NCBI GenBank assembly: GCA_026027325.1 | Contig: JAMSLZ010000001.1 | Span: 992,001 to 1,056,000, forward strand | From: Actinomucor elegans | Taxonomy: Eukaryota > Mucoromycota > Mucoromycetes > Mucorales > Mucoraceae | DNA: 64,000 nt | Direction of reading: 5' to 3' | Part shown: positions 1-10,392 of the stretch, piece after piece | Numbering within the stretch: the stretch's first letter is position 1 | Layout of the letters: the number at the start of each line of letters is the position of its first letter | The notes under the pieces: model-generated | What the model was told of the DNA's origin: nothing | Database searches by the model: none | The model's input: only the letters and a program-made list of their open reading frames with translations | Made by a program: the position numbers and the translations under genes

Positions 1-272
1 GCAATCTTGGCTTTGTCATCTTCTGTCTTATCATTTCGAGTGCTATTCTTGTTCAAGCTATTCCACTTTGCAATACTGGCTTGAATTCGAGTGGAAGTTA
101 AATAGAACTTGCAGACATGATTGACTTGTTGATACAAGAAGCCAGTAAAATAGACAAACAAAAAGACAATGTAAGCTCTAGGAAAGAAGATGGGACCCAA
201 AGGCAACAGAGCCAAAGAAATGATAGGTGTCAAAGGTGCAACCCACTCGGCTGGTGAACTTAAACGGGACAT
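1..272 (-). CDS. N-terminal part of a membrane protein, cut by the window start
   Basis: The reverse strand opens with ATG at 272..270 and stays open for 90 codons to the window edge. After a short polar start (MSRLSSPAEW), residues about 12-50 are strongly hydrophobic, with a Pro/Gly break, consistent with one or two membrane spans near the N-terminus. A polar Asn/Lys/Asp-rich stretch follows. The rest of the protein lies outside the window. The layout recalls fungal membrane-bound glycosyltransferase-2-like proteins, but no diagnostic motif is visible, so I give no function. The start is the only in-frame ATG before A-rich upstream sequence. Confidence 0.55.
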   Translation of the reverse strand, partial: MSRLSSPAEWVAPLTPIISLALLPLGPIFFPRAYIVFLFVYFTGFLYQQVNHVCKFYLTSTRIQASIAKWNSLNKNSTRNDKTEDDKAKI

Positions 273-396
273 GTTGTGCAAACAGTTATATATAGGTTAC
301 AATCACAAAGAGAAAAAAAAATGGGATTTCCTTTGTTCTTAATATTTTTTTTAAAAAAAAATGGGATCTATTGCTTTTCTATGTAGGATTGGTAAG

Positions 397-432
<36 letters not shown>

Positions 433-611
433 GAATTAATAGGCTTTTTATTAAGGAAAAAAAAAAGCCAGGTCCCGCCTATTTGAAACTTCGGCGAATG
501 ATAAAATTTTTCAGCTAGTAGCCAAACCATTGGATAATACACGCGAAATACACGCAGCAAAGCCATTTGGAATTCCAATTATAGAGGAATCTTGGCGAAC
601 ATGTCTTTTAT
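273..611. other. Intergenic, A/T homopolymer-rich
   Basis: Between the partial gene and the MPDU1-like gene there is no supported gene. The stretch holds a 33-nt A run (397-429) and other short A/T runs. The open frame across it is low complexity (poly-Phe when read in reverse) and is not coding-like. Confidence 0.6.
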
Positions 612-1349
612 TTAATCTAATTTGCTGGCTGGCTTATGTACTTTGTTACCCCAATACAAAATGACTTGCAAAAGCAAGATACCATTAAATGCAGTAGCTA
701 ATAAACCGCCAAAGATCATCAAAGGATCATCTAATTCAGTCATGGTTGTAAATACACGAGCAGCACTACCAGCAAAATAGTTCACAACAGTGAAAACCGA
801 TAATTGGCCTGTCGATTTGTTCTTGAAATTGGTATAAATTTGAGGCACTTTACTAGCTAAATTTAGTGGAATTGTAGCTGCAAAAAGACTGCTCATCAAT
901 ACAGGTGGAATCAATGCAGCATCATTCAAGCAGTAAAAGACACCTGCCAATACCAGCAAGCTTGCTACCATCATACCTTGCTGGCGACCAAACCAGAAGA
1001 TTAAGCTAAGAATCACTACGTTCTGGATACAGATAAACATGATTTCACCAAACGTACTGAAAGGGTTGCCCTGACGGAAATTGTAACTGACAGTGATAAA
1101 GTTCGACATGGTTTCCAACAAGTAACTAATCAACGATAATCCTTGTGCTGATTGATTCTTGAGGATAGTCATGATTTGAGGTACTTTGACAATCGATCCA
1201 CCCAACACAATACCAAGCCCAAGACCTTTACTGACACTGTATTTAATACAGTCAATATCGTTGATATTCAAGTTTTCTACTAGTGAAATATAGCATTTTT
1301 CTCCAACAAGCGCAACCGCTGGATCTCGAATGATGGTTGGTAATTGCAT
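612..1349 (-). CDS. MPDU1: MPDU1-like PQ-loop membrane protein (dolichol-phosphate-mannose utilisation)
   Basis: Single-exon gene, 245 aa, close to the family's usual length of about 247. It carries the family block SKGLGLGIVLGGSIVKVPQI and a second PQ-loop (SKVPQIYTNFKN) near residues 166-177, with the two Pro-Gln pairs at about 57-58 and 169-170. At least six hydrophobic segments fit the 7-TM PQ-loop fold. MPDU1 family members act in the ER membrane and are needed for use of mannose- and glucose-phosphate-dolichol in glycosylation and GPI synthesis. I chose the ATG at 1349 (MQLPTII) because it matches the family start. The frame continues 47 codons further upstream, but that extension is not family-like. 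Confidence 0.85.
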   Translation of the reverse strand: MQLPTIIRDPAVALVGEKCYISLVENLNINDIDCIKYSVSKGLGLGIVLGGSIVKVPQIMTILKNQSAQGLSLISYLLETMSNFITVSYNFRQGNPFSTFGEIMFICIQNVVILSLIFWFGRQQGMMVASLLVLAGVFYCLNDAALIPPVLMSSLFAATIPLNLASKVPQIYTNFKNKSTGQLSVFTVVNYFAGSAARVFTTMTELDDPLMIFGGLLATAFNGILLLQVILYWGNKVHKPASKLD

Positions 1350-2373
1350 TCTAATGTGAAAGAAAGAAGAGATGAACTGGTTTGTTTGTACCAAAAGAAC
1401 GCGTTTATTAAATTCAATTCGCGAATGAATTCCTATGCTTACACGTGTTATTTTCGCGTATGTTGTGCATATTCTTCTAAACAAGAGCAACTCCTTGATA
1501 TATACTCAAATTACATTGTGCAATATCAATTATAGGTATCTTAATAATGAATGTTCCTTTATACACACTTTGCCTATCATCAAATTCTTTCCAATTAATA
1601 ACACCGTAGTTTAGTAGGTCATAATTCTTGTGTTTGATTGGATTTCGGATGTCAAACGGCCTAAAAAAAAAAAAAGAAAAAAAAAATTCTTAGAGCCCTT
1701 GAACAATGATTTTAATGCGCTTTTCATACCATAAAAAAAGTGAAACTATAAGTAAAGCTATACTAACAAAGCTTGTAGAAAATTGCATTTGTATAATCAA
1801 AAGCTATGACCAAACTTTTGGGACATTGACTGTAAGGGATATACCAAAGAAAAAAAAATTCCAAAAGGTTCTTTGGAAAGTACAAATCAAAGCAGTTGTC
1901 GAAACACTACCCGGTTGCTTTGATGCGTACTTCCCATATAGTAAAAAGTTTAAGCCAATGCATATTCTAGTAACATGATCTATACAGAATTTGATGGCAA
2001 ATCGAATAGTGTAATAGCTATTTCGAATTAGTTACAAGAAAACAGAGTGATAAAATCAATATTTAATTTTTTACATGTCAATGATATAAACCAATTCAAC
2101 TGAAAATACTACAAAAGGACCTCTAGTATGCCTTGCTATGAAAGCAGTTTCTTTTTTCTTTTTCTTTAGGGATATGAGGTATATGTCATAAAAAAAGCCT
2201 GCTAAAAGATTGGCTGAACGAGTGCACTACTACGGAAAATAATAAGATATAGATAGTTCCTTGTGAGACAAACGCTACTGAAATGATCAAGTGGACCTTA
2301 GTAATGATGAAACATACTTATTAAAGTAAACTTTCTTTTTTTTTTTTTTTCTTTTCATTTATACTTGTTCATA
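1350..2373. other. Intergenic region between divergent genes
   Basis: This is the shared upstream region of the MPDU1-like gene (reverse) and the Tda10-like gene (forward). It contains A-rich stretches and a T-rich run just before the forward start (about 2334-2351). A 90-codon frame at 1706-1978 has no recognisable domain and lies among A runs, so I do not call it a gene. Confidence 0.5.
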
Positions 2374-3498
2374 ATGTCACAATATGGCATGTTACCTCAG
2401 ACAAAGGAATCTCTCTCACATATATTAAAACACTATGCACAGTTTCAAGAAGATAGAAGAGAGCGAGGTTTACCTCGACAGCCTTTGGTAGTTGGCGTTT
2501 CTGGCTGTCAAGGAAGCGGCAAAACTACACTCTGTGATACCCTGACTCACCTACTTAAAGATGAACCCTACAATCTCAAAGTAGTGAATTTCTCTTTGGA
2601 TGATGTTTACTTGACCCATCAAGATCAGTTGGCTTTGGCCAACAGGTATACGGGCAATCCATTGTATCAACAACGAGGACAGGCAGGTTCGCACGACCTA
2701 AAGTTGGCAAAAAAAACATTGCAGTTATTATTGAGTGCACAACAAGATGAGCAAGTGCCTATTCCAGTCTATGACAAGTCACTGCATACAGGAAAAGGAG
2801 ATCGCCTCAGTTTAGATCAGTGGAAATATCCCAAAGCGCCTTTTGATATAATTCTATTTGAAGGTTGGATGCTTGGATTCAAACCATTACCACCCAAAGC
2901 CTTAAAGACTTTTGATCGATTGGATTTGAGTCAAGTGCAAGTGATGAATTCGGAATTAGCAGCCTACGAGCAAGAGCTGTATCCCTATTTTGATATATTT
3001 ATCCATTTGTCTCCAGCAAGGTTAGATCAAGTCTACCAATGGCGACTGCAACAGGAACATCATATGAAGCAGACTCGAGGCGTCACCGGATTATCAGATG
3101 AAGCAGTGCGCATCTTTGTGGACACTTATATGCCTGCTTATGAATTATATCTGCCCAGGTTGGATAAAGTGGGCTTCTATGGACAAGGCTACCAAGGCGA
3201 AAAGCTGAAACCTTATGAAGGATTATATCGAGCAGATAAAGGCTATAGTAAGCCAGGAAGACATCTACGATTGGTCCTGGATCAAGACCGACAGGTTCTT
3301 GAATCAAGATCGATCCAAGAAACTACTACGATTGAAACAACAGCTCCAAACCGTTTCTTTACCAAAAAAATGATCTATCGCTGTGCGTTTGTTGGCGTGT
3401 TAGGATTAATTGGATACAAGCGTCAAAGTATCTTCCATACCTTGTTTAAACTATCAAAGAAGCTATCTAATCGCAACTCAGTCCTTGAAATAAAATAA
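2374..3498 (+). CDS. TDA10: Tda10-like P-loop kinase (glycerate-kinase-like), with C-terminal hydrophobic extension
   Basis: Single exon, 374 aa, starting at ATG 2374 (MSQYGML) after a T-rich tract; the frame runs upstream only to non-ATG codons. The Walker A motif GCQGSGKT is at residues 44-51. The family blocks SLDDVYLT, RGQAGSHD and ILFEGWMLGF follow in order, as in yeast Tda10/YGR205W and plant-type D-glycerate 3-kinases. The role is probably ATP-dependent phosphorylation of a small substrate; the yeast substrate is uncertain. Yeast Tda10 is about 290 aa. This protein carries about 60 extra C-terminal residues with a hydrophobic segment starting near residue 333 (MIYRCAFVGVLGLIGYK) followed by basic residues. 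That segment could be a membrane anchor. Confidence 0.8.
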   Translation: MSQYGMLPQTKESLSHILKHYAQFQEDRRERGLPRQPLVVGVSGCQGSGKTTLCDTLTHLLKDEPYNLKVVNFSLDDVYLTHQDQLALANRYTGNPLYQQRGQAGSHDLKLAKKTLQLLLSAQQDEQVPIPVYDKSLHTGKGDRLSLDQWKYPKAPFDIILFEGWMLGFKPLPPKALKTFDRLDLSQVQVMNSELAAYEQELYPYFDIFIHLSPARLDQVYQWRLQQEHHMKQTRGVTGLSDEAVRIFVDTYMPAYELYLPRLDKVGFYGQGYQGEKLKPYEGLYRADKGYSKPGRHLRLVLDQDRQVLESRSIQETTTIETTAPNRFFTKKMIYRCAFVGVLGLIGYKRQSIFHTLFKLSKKLSNRNSVLEIK

Positions 3499-3658
3499 AC
3501 TCCGTAATACAGTACTGCCGAAATTCCATAGAAACGATTCCAACAAGGAAAAAATTTTTCTCTCTGCTTTCTTCTCTCTTTATTTCTTTGTTTTTTTTCT
3601 CCAGCCAAATAGCTCATTTCGTCCAATAGCCAGACTTGAACGCGTTAAAGTAGAACCA

Positions 3659-3893
3659 ATGTCTCCCAAAGAATATATACCAGGTGATACTGTATTTGCA
3701 AAGCTGAAAGGCTACCCTTGGTGGCCAGCACGGGTAGAGTATATAACCGGCTAAATAGGTTACTTTACTGATCTCGTTGTAATTAGGTCGAGAACGATAA
3801 AGACATTCCTCCAAAGATATTGAAACAAAAGGGTAAATCAAAAGGCGTGTTATATACAGTGTTCTTTTACGGTTCCAGAGACTAGTAAGTTAA

Positions 3894-3929
<36 letters not shown>

Positions 3930-5021
3930 TCGCGTGTATCATACTTAACGCTTTTATATATCATAGTGGGTTCTTTGGTCCAGATTGTGTACGTCCATTT
4001 GATCGAGCAACTGTTGAACGTGATTTGAGAGCAAAAAAGTTTAAAACAAAGGATTTGGAAATAGCAATTCATCAAGCGTTGGATCCTTCTATCTTGAAAG
4101 CGGAAGAGGAAGCCGAAGCTGCTGCTGCTGCCGAGGAAGAAGATGAAGACGAGGAAGAGGAAGAAGAAGAGGAAGAGGAGGAAGAAGAAGAGGAGGTCGT
4201 GGTAAAGCCCAAGAGAAAGGAACGTAAGAAGCCAGCGGCTACTAAGGAAAAGAAGCCTGCACCATCAAAGAAGAGATCTACTAGTAAAAAAAGAATGGAT
4301 GATGAAGAAGTAGAAGAAGAGGAGGAGCCTGTTAAAAAGACGGTCGAAAAGAAGAAACGCACACGCGTGGTAGATAGTGACTCAACAGATACAACTGATA
4401 GAAAGAAAAGAGTAAGTCCCCTCAGGTAGTCAAAAGGATGTGAAACTTATATAGATTCATTAGCGCAAGTCTTTATCTACTGAGCAGGAGGAGGATCAGC
4501 ATGCAAAGAGGGAATCTTCGACTATGAGTAAATCAGAAGAACCATCAAATCATCATATCGAGAAGCCAGAGGAATTGGAAGCGTTTAAAAAGACAACTGA
4601 ATACAAAAAGGTTTATCATATTAGACATAAACTCCAAAAGTTAGTCTATGAGAAGAAGCCAGTACGTTTGTGTATAATTAAAGCTAAAAAACAGGTGACT
4701 GACTGTGACTATAGGGCGAGATATTGAAAGAAGATTATATCAAAATATCACAGGTAGTGAAGGAGATTGAAGATTCACCCATGACTTATGATTTAATAAG
4801 GGTAAGTCGTGTACGTTTTAAAAGGATATATATACAAGTATACTGAGATGTTTTGCTAGTATACCAAGATCGGCAAAGTCGTAAAGTTTGCTTGCAGTTA
4901 TGACTATGGGGAGGATGAATATAAAATTAATCAGCGTTGCCAGCAATTGATGAAGACTTGGAAGAATCTGCTTATTCCTGATAATCGCAGTACATCAGTT
5001 GAACGAAACGAGCAATCATAA
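3659..5021 (+). CDS. PWWP-domain protein with acidic/basic linker and IBD-like C-terminal domain
   Basis: Six exons: 3659-3733, 3787-3884, 3967-4411, 4464-4661, 4715-4801, 4860-5021, giving 354 aa. All introns are 52-82 nt GT-AG and keep frame. The N-terminal PWWP domain includes GDTVFAKLKGYPWWPARVE and VFFYGSRDYGFFG, so it should bind methylated histone tails on nucleosomes. A Glu/Asp run and Lys-rich stretch follow (about residues 100-200). The C-terminal about 90 residues (IRHKLQKLVYE ... QRCQQLMKTWKNLL) resemble the integrase-binding/TFIIS-N-like helical domain of LEDGF/HRP-2 proteins. Intron 2 contains a GA microsatellite. The exon 4 acceptor could also be 4487 instead of 4463; both keep frame. 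I infer a nuclear chromatin adaptor. Confidence 0.8.
3894..3928. repeat. GA dinucleotide repeat inside an intron
   Basis: Near-perfect (GA)n run lying in intron 2 (3885-3966) of the PWWP gene, so it does not affect the protein. Confidence 0.85.
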
Positions 5022-5748
5022 TATAGAAGTGTGATTACTACTGCATCTTTTTTTTTTAATTCGTTATGACTTATAATACATATATACACACCCTACAATG
5101 ACACCCCCATTCTTCAAGGTCTTTCTCAGTGAAAAAGACTACGAATACACTCACAAATCACAATTACACCCACATACACACTCACACTCACACACTCACA
5201 CAATTCAAACAAACAAACAAATATTTAATATTATATATAACATGTTTCTTTTTTGTTCTTCATCATCGTATTTTACAGAAAGCTATATTTATACTTGTGC
5301 AAAATATCTTAGCCGTGTTCCGCCATTGTCCATAAACCTTGATTTCAGAGCATTTGTCAGAACATCTCCGACTCATCTTAAGGTTAAAAAGTGGGGTAGC
5401 ATCCATGGAAAAACCCGGTAATTTAAGACTTTTTTCCAACAAGATCATTACATCTAGATAGAACAGGAAATATGATATGATGATTTACACGTCTTGTCAG
5501 TTCATTATCTACCCGAAGAAACACATTCTTGTGTGACAATCGGGAGTAATCATTCGCTACCAATTGCACTCTTTTTTGTTCATATTATCCATATCGATTT
5601 TTGATCCAATCGTAAGCTTGGTTGTTGTTACTCTTTCGGGATGAGCGGATAACCGTTTATACAGACCTACTAGTATAAATACCAAAGGATATTCACAATA
5701 GATTTCATTATTCAAATACTTAACTACATATATATATACATACATACA
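5022..5748. other. Intergenic, CA-rich low-complexity tract and promoter region
   Basis: No supported gene. Holds a CACA/ACTC-rich tract (about 5150-5222) whose reading frames are His/Thr-rich artefacts, then the promoter region of the next gene. Confidence 0.55.
5674..5680 (+). promoter_or_regulatory. TATA-like box
   Basis: TATAAAT lies 75 nt upstream of the ATG at 5749, a sensible distance for a TATA box with a short leader. Confidence 0.45.
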
Positions 5749-6036
5749 ATGAGTTTCATGAAATATTTCTTCCACAAACATCACACCAAAGAAGATCAAC
5801 AAGCAGCCGCTACACCTGATGCTACACCCGTTACTTCAAACGCTGCTACACCTGTTGGTTCTCCCAATGGTTCTCTTCACAACGTAGAAGCCATCTCAAG
5901 GCCTGTCCCAGACCGTTATCATAACGACCCTATGCGTACCAGCAAGAGACCCGATACTGTCGGTAGCTTCTTTGATCCTATGGGCGGTCACCATAGCTAT
6001 GGTGTGAGTACAGATGTCACTAATACTGGTGCTTAA
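5749..6036 (+). CDS. Small Thr/Pro/Ala-rich protein of unknown function (95 aa)
   Basis: Single-exon 95-aa reading frame starting MSFMKYFFHKHHTKED. The N-terminus is Phe/His/Lys-rich and could be a short amphipathic or targeting segment. The middle repeats an Ala-Thr-Pro pattern (ATPDATPVTSNAATPVG), and the C-terminus is Gly/Ser-rich with phosphorylatable residues. Codons look better ordered than in surrounding sequence, a TATA box lies upstream, and an AATAAA-rich 3' region follows at about 6183-6212. Together these suggest a real, perhaps well-expressed gene. I recognise no domain and give no function. Confidence 0.6.
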   Translation: MSFMKYFFHKHHTKEDQQAAATPDATPVTSNAATPVGSPNGSLHNVEAISRPVPDRYHNDPMRTSKRPDTVGSFFDPMGGHHSYGVSTDVTNTGA

Positions 6037-7862
6037 AAAACTCCCAATCATTCACTACTTTCATTCATTACATCTTCATATACATATCCCCCTATACTAC
6101 TCTTTACTTGGCATAGATAATCTACACTACTCTTTATTCATTTATATCTAGCATTATTACTCATTATATAACTACTACTATATTAAATAAATAAAAAAAT
6201 AAAAAATAAAATAAGAGTCTACTGGACTATTATCACAATTATCTACAAAGACCTTACCCTCACACTACTCTTGATCGAAAATAGAGCTCGTGTTCTATAT
6301 CTTGGCAAGCATCACACTTGTAATTTACAAGAGCAAATGACGATATAAATAGATGGTTTTGGTTGGATATTGAATACCAAATGAGCCATGTTGATCCGCC
6401 AGGGATATATCGTTTGTTTCAGATGATTTTCTGCCAAGATATAACCTTTATCCAGGCAAAACCCAAGCTCCTCAGCCGCCACAACAACATTGACGGAAAA
6501 AAAAAAAAAAAAAAAAAAACTTTTTTTCTATCAAGCTGTATTGTCCCAGCCACATATCGCTATTTCGATTCAGTGATCCAAATGAGCGTTATATCCCTAT
6601 TAGTTACATTTTTGATTTGATGACAAGGAGATAATAGCCATTTGACTAATGAAGATTGTTTACTGCTAAATCTTTTGGCACATCGGAAGAGATGTTGTAG
6701 ATCTGAAGATTTGTCAGATATAACAGCTCATTGTGAGCATGAATTACTCATCAAATGCGACATTGGACCGAGATCAGCCGAGAACTCGCGTGATGATCAG
6801 CACACTACGCCCGTTTTTCCAAGCTGCGATTTTATAAAAATTTAGGCCCAGAGATATTAAAAACTAAAACCATATCATAATAGATGATAAATGTAAATCA
6901 GTTATTTGGAGGCTTAATATAACTAATAGGTAGTTATACTCTCTTTCAAATAATATATGTTTTGTAATACGATGGCAAGGAATCTTTTGCTCTAGAGTAC
7001 AAAAACTGTATAATTTTGCTGTTTATATCTTTTGCACTTAAAAATACGTACATAAAAATACAATAATCAAAAATAAAGAGCTTTTCTCTAAATATTTTGA
7101 GAGCTTCAAAGTTATATCAGTACTAGTTGTTCGTATAGATACGGTTGGGTGATTTCAAGTTGTCGATCGAGGTAAATTCAACCTCACAATCCAATATGCA
7201 TCATCGCATTTTTTTGAGTCAGAAATTTCAATAATTGGTATTACCAACAAGAAGGGCAAATTAGAGCTTGGTAAAGTTAGTAATAGCAATATGGAATGAA
7301 TATGGTTTTCAGTTAATGTAATACTTCCTCAAAGCGAGAAAAAATAATACAACTTTGATTATCTTGATGCGCATTTACAAAAAATTAACTATAGAATTAA
7401 TTATAGCTGTTTTATATCCAACTTTATGGTTTTAAGGACATTGTTAAATTCTATATCATGGCTGGCTAGAAGGAAAAACATTGAAATGTAGTTCCAATAA
7501 TAACCAATAAAACCAATGGGTTCCTTTTTGTTGTAGTAGTAATCAATTCTTTTGTTATGAATGCAGTTTATACAAGGGAAGATTTTCTCTCCTGAAGCGC
7601 TATTCTGATAACTCACTCATTTCCAATCAAGTAATTCAAATAATTCACCTTGAACAGCTTCCATAAAAGAGTACAGTGCTTGCTAATTGCTTTTGAGTTA
7701 CGAAAGCATTATTGTATCTTGTTCTTAATCTGGATCAATCTTGATATATCAATGAAAATATATCAAGTAATGAACGAGTTGGAAAATAAAGTGATTTATA
7801 ACAGAAAAGTTATATCAAACGCTTTTTCTCTTTCCATTTCCTGATTGTTTCCTCTATAGCAT
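6037..7862. other. Gene-poor AT-rich stretch
   Basis: The first about 170 nt are the likely 3' UTR/polyadenylation region of the small gene. The rest holds short frames (6363-6620, 6642-6845, 7401-7616) without family features, an A run at 6500-6519, and one copy of the dispersed CCGAGATC..CCGAGA motif at 6767-6784. No gene is supported. Confidence 0.5.
6767..6784 (+). repeat. Dispersed motif CCGAGATCNNCCGAGA (copy 1)
   Basis: ACCGAGATCAGCCGAGA; related copies in the same or inverse orientation at 15499, 32396, 37415, 37573, 37719 and 39880. Confidence 0.45.
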
Positions 7863-8755
7863 ATGAAAAGAAGTGGAGAAAGCATCACAGACAAAGCTCG
7901 AAAAAAGGTAGACTACACTATCGAAGAGAACGAACAGCCGCCCGTCGAAACCAAACTCGAACAATTACTTGTACAAACTGAGACTATCACTCAAGAGCAA
8001 GCATATATCAGAGACAGTTTGAATCAAGTAAAACACGCTATCCAATATATCAGCGATTATATGAAAGAGTTTGGAGAGAAATTCGAAACCGTTAAAGGCG
8101 GTTTAGAAGCATTAAGGCATCAGCGCTCCTGTATCATTTCGAATCATGGCATTCCAAGTCCTCCCAATAAATCTAAAGTTATAATTGACCTTACAGAAGA
8201 GCCAAAAGAAGCTAAAAAACCAGCCTCTTCATCAACTGTAGAAATATTCTCTTCTTTAGCTTCCGCTTCTCCAGCCACCAAAGTAGCCTCTTATTCCGCG
8301 GTCGAGACAAACTCTCCACTAACTATCAAAACGGACATTCCTAAATCAATAAGTGCAAAAAGGTCAGAAATAAAAAGCTGGTGTTGGAGGCCGCTCAAAA
8401 CAAGCCAGTAGTAGCAGATGATATCTATGACCAGATGATTCGGATAGTACGAATTATCTGCGGAAAATATAGAAAATCCTCAAAGCGATTCGGAAAGACA
8501 GCCATGTGGGAGGATGTAGATAAAAAGACTCAGGATAAATTAGTCCAAGGAACTCTTCAGCAGATCATAGATAATGATGATAGGGTTCTTTTTTTAAACA
8601 ACTGTGTTGATTGTTGGCCGATCAGGTTCTTGATTCAACAGCGTTGGGATGGGTGGACATATTATACAGTGAGAAAAGAGCTCCAAGAACAATCTATAAA
8701 GGATGCAGAGGACAAAGAAGAAGTAAATTTTTATTCAAAGTATGCAACGTCTTAA
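7863..8755 (+). CDS. Orphan coiled-coil protein with SUMO-interaction-like motif; paralog of next gene
   Basis: Two overlapping frames (7863-8411 and 8345-8755) are best joined by an intron at about 8283-8353 (GTAGCC...AATAAG, 71 nt), giving about 273 aa. Residues 28-85 form a likely coiled coil (repeated L/I heptads). A KVIIDLTEEP segment follows, which looks like a SUMO-interaction motif, then Ser/Ala-rich linker. The C-terminal exon holds a domain shared with the gene at 9517: DIYDQM...GKYRKSSKRFGK...NNCVDCWPIRFL. The domain is unknown to me. The alternative to splicing is a frameshift mutation at the A run near 8357-8361. The paralog has a similar GTAGC donor at the equivalent place, which favours an intron. 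Confidence 0.55.
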
Positions 8756-9344
8756 CCAATCCTATTTTATACAACGATATAGTCTGAATAATGTGCCATC
8801 CTAATACAAGTGAGTTCTGATATGGTGTAAAAGCTACTAAATTTATGATTTGAATAGCACAGCGCTTATTTTATACTATCGTGCTTTAAGAATAAACTTA
8901 AATAGAGAAAATAACAATATTTGTGGCTTCTTTCCATCTCTTGTATACTTTTATCGAAAAACTATGAATACGTTTTGTCTTCCCAAAGTAACTTGGTAGT
9001 TTCAAAACTTGATCTCAGTCTATTGTGGATAGGGTACAGGTTTATGATTTTTAAGATTAGGTCTAGTGCTAACGCTCAAAATTTCGCTGGCCAGTACAAG
9101 TAAATGTGCCCAATATATGACAGCATCTGAGTCAATGCCCTATTAGATATTTGCTTTACTGCCAATATTACCATAAGCTTATGGGGATGTTTAACAATGA
9201 TAATTCCAGTAAATCAAATAAAGCTTTAATGATAATGAATTGGAACATATCTGTATTATACTTGATGTACTCTTTTTTTTGCTATTTTCTTTGACAATTA
9301 CATTCAAAACAAGATTAGATTATAGTGTATACTAAATACGCTTA

Positions 9345-9380
<36 letters not shown>

Positions 9381-9516
9381 AAATGAATGTATCTTCACTT
9401 GGAAGTCGAGTAACGACAATTAATCGAAGGATTAATGCATAAAGAATAGTCACATCCTATCATACAGTATATAAGAAACCCTCTTCAGTGTTCAATTTCT
9501 TCCTTCCAAGCACAAC
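8756..9516. other. Spacer between tandem paralogs
   Basis: AT-rich and without a supported gene. Contains a 29-nt T run at 9347-9375. The final part is the promoter of the next reading frame. Confidence 0.5.
9468..9475 (+). promoter_or_regulatory. TATA-like box
   Basis: TATATAAG lies 49 nt upstream of the ATG at 9517. Confidence 0.4.
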
Positions 9517-10287
9517 ATGAAAAAAAGAGTAAATGATCACCGGTGTACATCCAAACACTTTTATGATCCTATTGTTGATCGGACAGGTCATCACGCAGAA
9601 ACGACTAACTCTAAATTTGACCAACTTCTTTGTAGTATGCAAGACATCAGTAAAAGACTTGCTCGCATCGAAGTAGATATGTGCAGTCTCGAAAGAACCA
9701 TGAATACGAATAGTCAAAGAATTGTTCGCCTACAAGAAGGAATAGCCTCTCTTCGTAGAAAAAGTATAATGATGGGCAAAGGGCTTACTCGACTAGAAAG
9801 CAGTATTGATGCTATAAATGAAAAACTCATCACCTTCAGTAAGCGACGTATTCTTGTACAAGAGAAAAGTACCACATACCAAATATGTGATGAAGAAACT
9901 ACACAGCAAACAGATGGTGATCCCAATGATGAAAATTCCACAAGTCTTCCTAGCCATGATCCTTCTTCTTCCTTGGACTCTGGGATCGTAGCTACTAGCT
10001 ATTATTGTAACACCAGAGATGAAATCAAAACATTAATTTTATCAGACTGAAGAGACCGACAGTAAACTTTATGAACACATGCTAGAGAGAACCCGCAACA
10101 TTTCCAAAGAGTATCTATGTAGACTTAAGAAGCCCAAAAAAAAAGCACGCTTTGGAAAGCGTTAGGGTAAAAAATACAAGATCAAGTGATTGAGGATGCC
10201 ATAGAGTCTATCGTTGACATTGATCAGAGGATGTCATTTTTGTACAACTGTACTAACTACTGGCCTATTCACTTCTTAGTTTCTTAA
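9517..10287 (+). pseudogene. Decaying tandem paralog of the 7863 orphan gene
   Basis: The first frame (9517-10050) encodes a coiled-coil protein starting MKKRVNDHRC. An intron at about 9988-10045 (GTAGCT...TTTATCAG, 58 nt) would join it to a second part: KLYEHMLERTRN...KKKARFGKR. A TAG stop then occurs at about 10162. After a gap equal to about eight missing residues and a frame change, the homologous tail resumes as KIQDQVIEDAIESIV...NCTNYWPIHFLVS and ends at TAA about 10285-10287. The tail matches the 7863 gene (NCVDCWPIRFL), so the two are tandem duplicates. The second has lost part of its C-terminal domain. A shorter protein may still be made from the intact front part. Confidence 0.55.
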
Positions 10288-10392
10288 TGTTGGCATAGTT
10301 AACTTAGATAAAATAAAAGCTTTTTTATTTCTTGCCACGTTTATTTAATAAATGATTATATATATATACAATATTATGCAATAAAATTGATG

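Noticed and set aside
1706..1978. 90-codon forward frame before the Tda10-like gene
   Set aside because: Lys/Ile-rich, surrounded by A runs, no domain and no splice-linked neighbours; explained by AT-rich composition.
4072..4362. Ser-rich reverse frame opposite the PWWP gene
   Set aside because: Antisense of the Glu-rich linker.
5098..5448. Overlapping frames on both strands in the CA-rich tract
   Set aside because: Composition is driven by CACA/ACTC low-complexity DNA; no conserved features.
6363..6845. Two forward frames of 85 and 67 codons
   Set aside because: One is built on a 20-nt A run; neither shows family motifs or a sensible promoter/intron structure.
7401..7616. 71-codon reverse frame with CINC pattern
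   Set aside because: A single Cys pair is not enough; no flanking exons found.
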